Shown here: in pieces, positions 61,487 to 64,000 of the stretch
Layout: each line of letters starts with the position of its first letter
Numbering within the stretch: the stretch's first letter is position 1
Assembly: GCA_000720995.1 (NCBI GenBank)
Contig: JOEL01000003.1
Coordinates: forward strand, 310,001 to 374,000
DNA: 64,000 nucleotides
From: Streptomyces celluloflavus
GTDB taxonomy: Bacteria; Actinomycetota; Actinomycetes; Streptomycetales; Streptomycetaceae
Direction of reading: 5' to 3'
Made by a program: the position numbers and the translations under genes
The notes under the pieces: model-generated
The model's input: only the letters and a program-made list of their open reading frames with translations
Databases searched by the model: none
What the model was told of the DNA's origin: nothing

Positions 61487-61539
61487 ACAGCAACCCTAGG
61501 ACGTGCCCGGCCGGTTTGGGTAGTCGGGCACTCGTTTGC

Positions 61540-62289
61540 TCATGGGAGGCGGACCCGCAATGCGGTCTGGAGCAGTGCCGCATGGAGCCGTACGGACAGC
61601 GTGGCCAGCTCCCTGGCGGTGGCCTCGGCATGGGCCCTGGTCTGCGGATTACGGTGCCGCCGAAGGGGTGCCACAACCTGTTCGACCAGGCCGGCCTCAC
61701 GCTCCGCGGCCGCTTTCACGGCGCGCAGATGCCGGGGTTCGAGCCCGAAACGGCCCAGATCCGTGACGAGCCGGGCGATCGTGACGGCCTCGATGTCGTA
61801 CGAGCCGTCCGCATCGGGGACGATGAGACCGTACGACTCCCAGTCGGCGAGTGCCGCCTCTTCCACCTCGGCGGCGGCCAGCAGCTCCGCCCGGCCGATC
61901 CGTGCCGCCGTGGGCCGCTCCTCGTCCGGTCCGTGCATGCCCTCGACGAGATCCCGGGAGGGTGCGGCGGGAGCCGGCAGCTGCACCTGCTCACCGCGCG
62001 CCAGGGCGTCCAGATGCTCCCGGATGACCTTGAGCGGCAGATAGTGGTCCCGCTGCATCCGCAGGACGTTCGCCAGCCGCTCGACGTCCTCCGCGGTGAA
62101 TTTGCGGTACCCGGCGGGCGTGCGCTTCGGCTCGACGAGTCCCTCGGCCTCCAGGAACCGGATCTTGGAGATGGTGACCTCGGGGAATTCCTCACGCAGC
62201 TGGGTGAGCACCGTACCGATGCTCACCGGCTTGCCGCCCGAGGAGGCGGCGCCGGTGGAACCGGCACCGCCTGTCGGTGTGTGGCGCAT
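61540..62289 (-). CDS. ftsR: FtsR-like MerR-family regulator
   Basis: A 249-residue regulator with a MerR winged helix near residues 22-90: VSIGTVLTQLREEFPEVTISKIRFLEAEGLVEPKRTPAGYRKFTAEDVERL in adjoining parts. A central Pro/Ala linker and a C-terminal helical domain (LADWESYGLIVPD, DLGRFGLEPRHLRAVKAAAERE) follow. It matches the actinobacterial protein shown in Corynebacterium to activate ftsZ and called FtsR, whose gene also lies next to the FHA gene. GGAAGG is close before the ATG. The FHA gene is 16 bp upstream, so they form one operon. Confidence 0.92.
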   Translation of the reverse strand: MRHTPTGGAGSTGAASSGGKPVSIGTVLTQLREEFPEVTISKIRFLEAEGLVEPKRTPAGYRKFTAEDVERLANVLRMQRDHYLPLKVIREHLDALARGEQVQLPAPAAPSRDLVEGMHGPDEERPTAARIGRAELLAAAEVEEAALADWESYGLIVPDADGSYDIEAVTIARLVTDLGRFGLEPRHLRAVKAAAEREAGLVEQVVAPLRRHRNPQTRAHAEATARELATLSVRLHAALLQTALRVRLP

Positions 62290-62305
62290 AAGCCTTCCCT
62301 GCCGG

Positions 62306-63094
62306 TCAGATACCGACGCCTCGCTGGCTCGCGTAGAAGACCAGCCGGTACTTGCCGATCTGGACCTCGTCCCCGTTGGCGAGCGCGACCGAGTCGATCC
62401 GCTCACGGTTGACGTAGGTGCCGTTGAGGCTGCCGACGTCGGCGACCGTGAAGAGACCGTCCTGACCGCGGCGGAACTCCACATGGCGCCGCGAGACCGT
62501 CACATCGTCGAGGAAGATGTCGCTCTGCGGATGACGGCCCGCCGTCGTCAGCTCCCCGTCCAGCAGGAAACGGCTGCCGGAGTTCGGACCCCGGCGGACG
62601 ACCAGCAGCGCCGAACCCAGCGGGAGGGCGTCGACGGCCGCCTGCGCCTCGGGCGACAGCGACGGCGTCAGATTCTGCCCCGTCGTCTCCGCGTCATAGG
62701 CTTCCAGCCCCGAAATGGAGATGGTCGAGGTCGTCTCGGACGCGCGCTCCGCCTGGACACCCGGACGCAGCGGCGCACCACAATTGGAGCAGAACCGGCT
62801 CGCCTCAGGGTTCCGGTGCCCACACCTCGTACAAACCGGCAAGGCCGATCCTCCGCCCATGCGTGCGGTTGATGGTGCCTCGGAACCTATGCGGCCGGAG
62901 CCGGAGGGGTCAACAGAACCCGCGCCGCGTCCCCCGGAAAGATCACCGGACGGACCTCCGACCTCGTCGCGGAAGAGCGGACGCTCCTCGCTCGAACCGC
63001 TCTCCTCGGGCTGGCGCGAGGCGCGGTGCCGCGCCGAGCCGCTGCCGCCCTCCTGGCGTGCGCTCTTGCCGAACAGCTTTGCAAACAACTTCAC
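62306..63094 (-). CDS. FHA-domain protein with zinc ribbon (GarA/OdhI-like)
   Basis: A 262-residue protein. An N-terminal low-complexity region (residues 1-80) is followed by a zinc ribbon with two CxxC pairs (CTRCGH ... CSNCG), a phospho-acceptor motif ETTSTIS that resembles the TETTS site of mycobacterial GarA and corynebacterial OdhI, and a C-terminal FHA domain (GRHPQSDIFLDDVTVSRRHVEF, then VGSLNGTYVN). GarA and OdhI inhibit 2-oxoglutarate dehydrogenase when unphosphorylated and are controlled by Ser/Thr kinases. The zinc ribbon and long N-terminus distinguish the streptomycete form. GTG follows AAGGGG. It lies upstream of the ftsR-like gene. Confidence 0.9.
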   Translation of the reverse strand: MKLFAKLFGKSARQEGGSGSARHRASRQPEESGSSEERPLFRDEVGGPSGDLSGGRGAGSVDPSGSGRIGSEAPSTARMGGGSALPVCTRCGHRNPEASRFCSNCGAPLRPGVQAERASETTSTISISGLEAYDAETTGQNLTPSLSPEAQAAVDALPLGSALLVVRRGPNSGSRFLLDGELTTAGRHPQSDIFLDDVTVSRRHVEFRRGQDGLFTVADVGSLNGTYVNRERIDSVALANGDEVQIGKYRLVFYASQRGVGI

Positions 63095-63284
63095 GGGCGA
63101 TTCCCCTTGAACGAAACAGACCCGCCCGTGGGGCAGGACGAACCCTCGATACACACACCGGCCCACCCGGACATCCTGTGAACGTCCGTGGCCTCCAGAC
63201 AGTTTCCACCACGCACCACACGCACGATGCGACGACCCCCCGCTACCTCATGCCCTACCTGGGACTTCGCCATACGTTTACGCC

Positions 63285-64000
63285 TCACTGCGATGACGAC
63301 CGAGCGTAGTCAGGCCGCTTCGCCTCTCGCAAGGCATTCACGATGATCTTCCCCTCACGGGTCACAGACACCTTGGCCTGCTCCTTTTCCAGTGTCTGAA
63401 CCACCCCGCCGGGGATGTTCAGCGCCGGCTCCAGATCCTCCGGCTTACCGATGACCTTGAAACGGTACGGCTGGCCGACCCGCTTGCCGTCGATCTCCAC
63501 CCCGTTCCCGGAATCCGAGAGGTAGGTGTTGGCGACGATACGTACGTCATTGACCTGAATCGCCTCGGCGCCGGCCGCTCGCAGCTCCTGAATGGTGTCC
63601 AGGAGCTTGTCCGCCTCGACGGAATGCGCGCTGTCGTCGATGGTCAGGTTGATACCGGGCCCTTGGGCCGCGACGGTCCCGGCCAGCACGCCCAGCTGCT
63701 GTTCCTTCTCCACGGTCTGTTTACGGGCCTCCTCGGCCTGGTCCGAGCTGTTCTCCAGCTCGGTCTTCTGCCCTTCCAGGCGCCGCTCTTCGTCCGTCAA
63801 CCGCTGCGAACGGTTGTCCAGCTCGTCCAGAATGCGCACCAGGTCCTCCTGGCGCGCACCCCGCAGCGCACTGCTGTCACTCGTGGAACGTACCTGAATC
63901 GCCAGGCCGAGGCCGAGAATGAACAGGAGCAACGCAACGATCAGTTGGGCCCGGGTCAGCCGCGGCGGCCACAGACTCGCCACCAGCCGCTGCCGCCCCG
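63285..64000 (-). CDS. DUF881 membrane-anchored protein (5' end outside window)
   Basis: At least 238 residues of a DUF881 protein. A membrane helix (LIVALLLFILGLGLAIQV) is followed by a coiled coil (LVRILDELDNRSQRLTDEERRLEGQKTELENSSDQAEEARKQ in adjoining parts) and the conserved extracellular domain (GPGINLTIDD, IQELRAAGAEAIQVND, YRFKVIGKPEDLEPALNIPGG). In actinobacteria such genes lie next to a small basic protein and the FHA gene. The frame stays open to the window edge without a convincing start (GTG 63983 follows only partial sequence), so the N-terminus is truncated. Confidence 0.91.
   Translation of the reverse strand, partial: GRQRLVASLWPPRLTRAQLIVALLLFILGLGLAIQVRSTSDSSALRGARQEDLVRILDELDNRSQRLTDEERRLEGQKTELENSSDQAEEARKQTVEKEQQLGVLAGTVAAQGPGINLTIDDSAHSVEADKLLDTIQELRAAGAEAIQVNDVRIVANTYLSDSGNGVEIDGKRVGQPYRFKVIGKPEDLEPALNIPGGVVQTLEKEQAKVSVTREGKIIVNALREAKRPDYARSSSQ

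Overview
The window is chromosomal DNA from a Streptomyces or very close relative. It is about 70% or more GC with strong GC bias at third codon positions, uses many GTG starts and 4-nt ATGA overlaps, and carries streptomycete families such as DUF5999, DUF3037 with a HipA-like kinase, and many small-molecule regulators. The right end (about 58.7-64 kb) holds the conserved actinobacterial block DinB, MerR, bifunctional nuclease, FtsR-like MerR, FHA/GarA-like protein and DUF881. From memory, and not checked against any database, ung - two FabG-like SDRs - DUF3037 - HipA-like on the left and DUF5999 - gcvP on the right occur in the same order in Streptomyces coelicolor.

Layout. 0-14.7 kb: end of a degenerate sensor kinase, an anion permease, a GNAT, an ABC exporter behind a textbook SoxR-type promoter, an NTF2-like protein, apolipoprotein N-acyltransferase, a flavin monooxygenase/Gfo-Idh-MocA pair divergent from a TetR gene over a doubled palindromic operator, a small lipoprotein, ung, two SDRs, and DUF3037 with a HipA-like kinase. 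14.7-22 kb is accessory: an integrase remnant, a coupled set (fragment, SDR without the catalytic Tyr, NMT1-like protein without signal peptide), a GH84 hexosaminidase lipoprotein with a membrane partner, and a HEAT protein/MerR-HEAT fusion pair with two nested inverted repeats at its promoter.

22.05-27.4 kb: a tight five-gene minus-strand operon (PhyH-type dioxygenase, DUF6271 glycosyltransferase-like protein, type III PLP decarboxylase, GNAT, MFS exporter). I recognise no described pathway for it; it is the best candidate here for an undescribed small-molecule system. Its ~900-bp upstream region is shared with a divergent GH3 N-acetylglucosaminidase and holds DasR-like (dre) sites and a 12-bp tandem repeat.

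28.3-44.7 kb: GH3 enzyme, dipeptidyl-peptidase IV-like S9 peptidase, an isochorismatase-fold protein without catalytic Cys, a PNPOx-fold protein, a TetR/TetX-like flavoprotein pair, a malonyl-CoA synthetase (MatB) coupled to a fused carboxyltransferase, LysR/EamA, and a MocR regulator divergent from a NimA-like/PaiB-like flavoprotein pair. 45-58 kb: two EamA transporters, Clp-N, SRPBCC, PadR, PhzF, CPBP protease, GCS2 ligase, a hypothetical protein, DUF5999, and gcvP under a tandem glycine riboswitch. 58.4-64 kb: PRC-barrel protein, dinB and the conserved block.

Genes work together mainly as short two- to five-gene units with local regulators. Convergent pairs are often separated by near-perfect GC hairpins without U-tracts. 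No rRNA, tRNA, CRISPR array or complete mobile element was seen.
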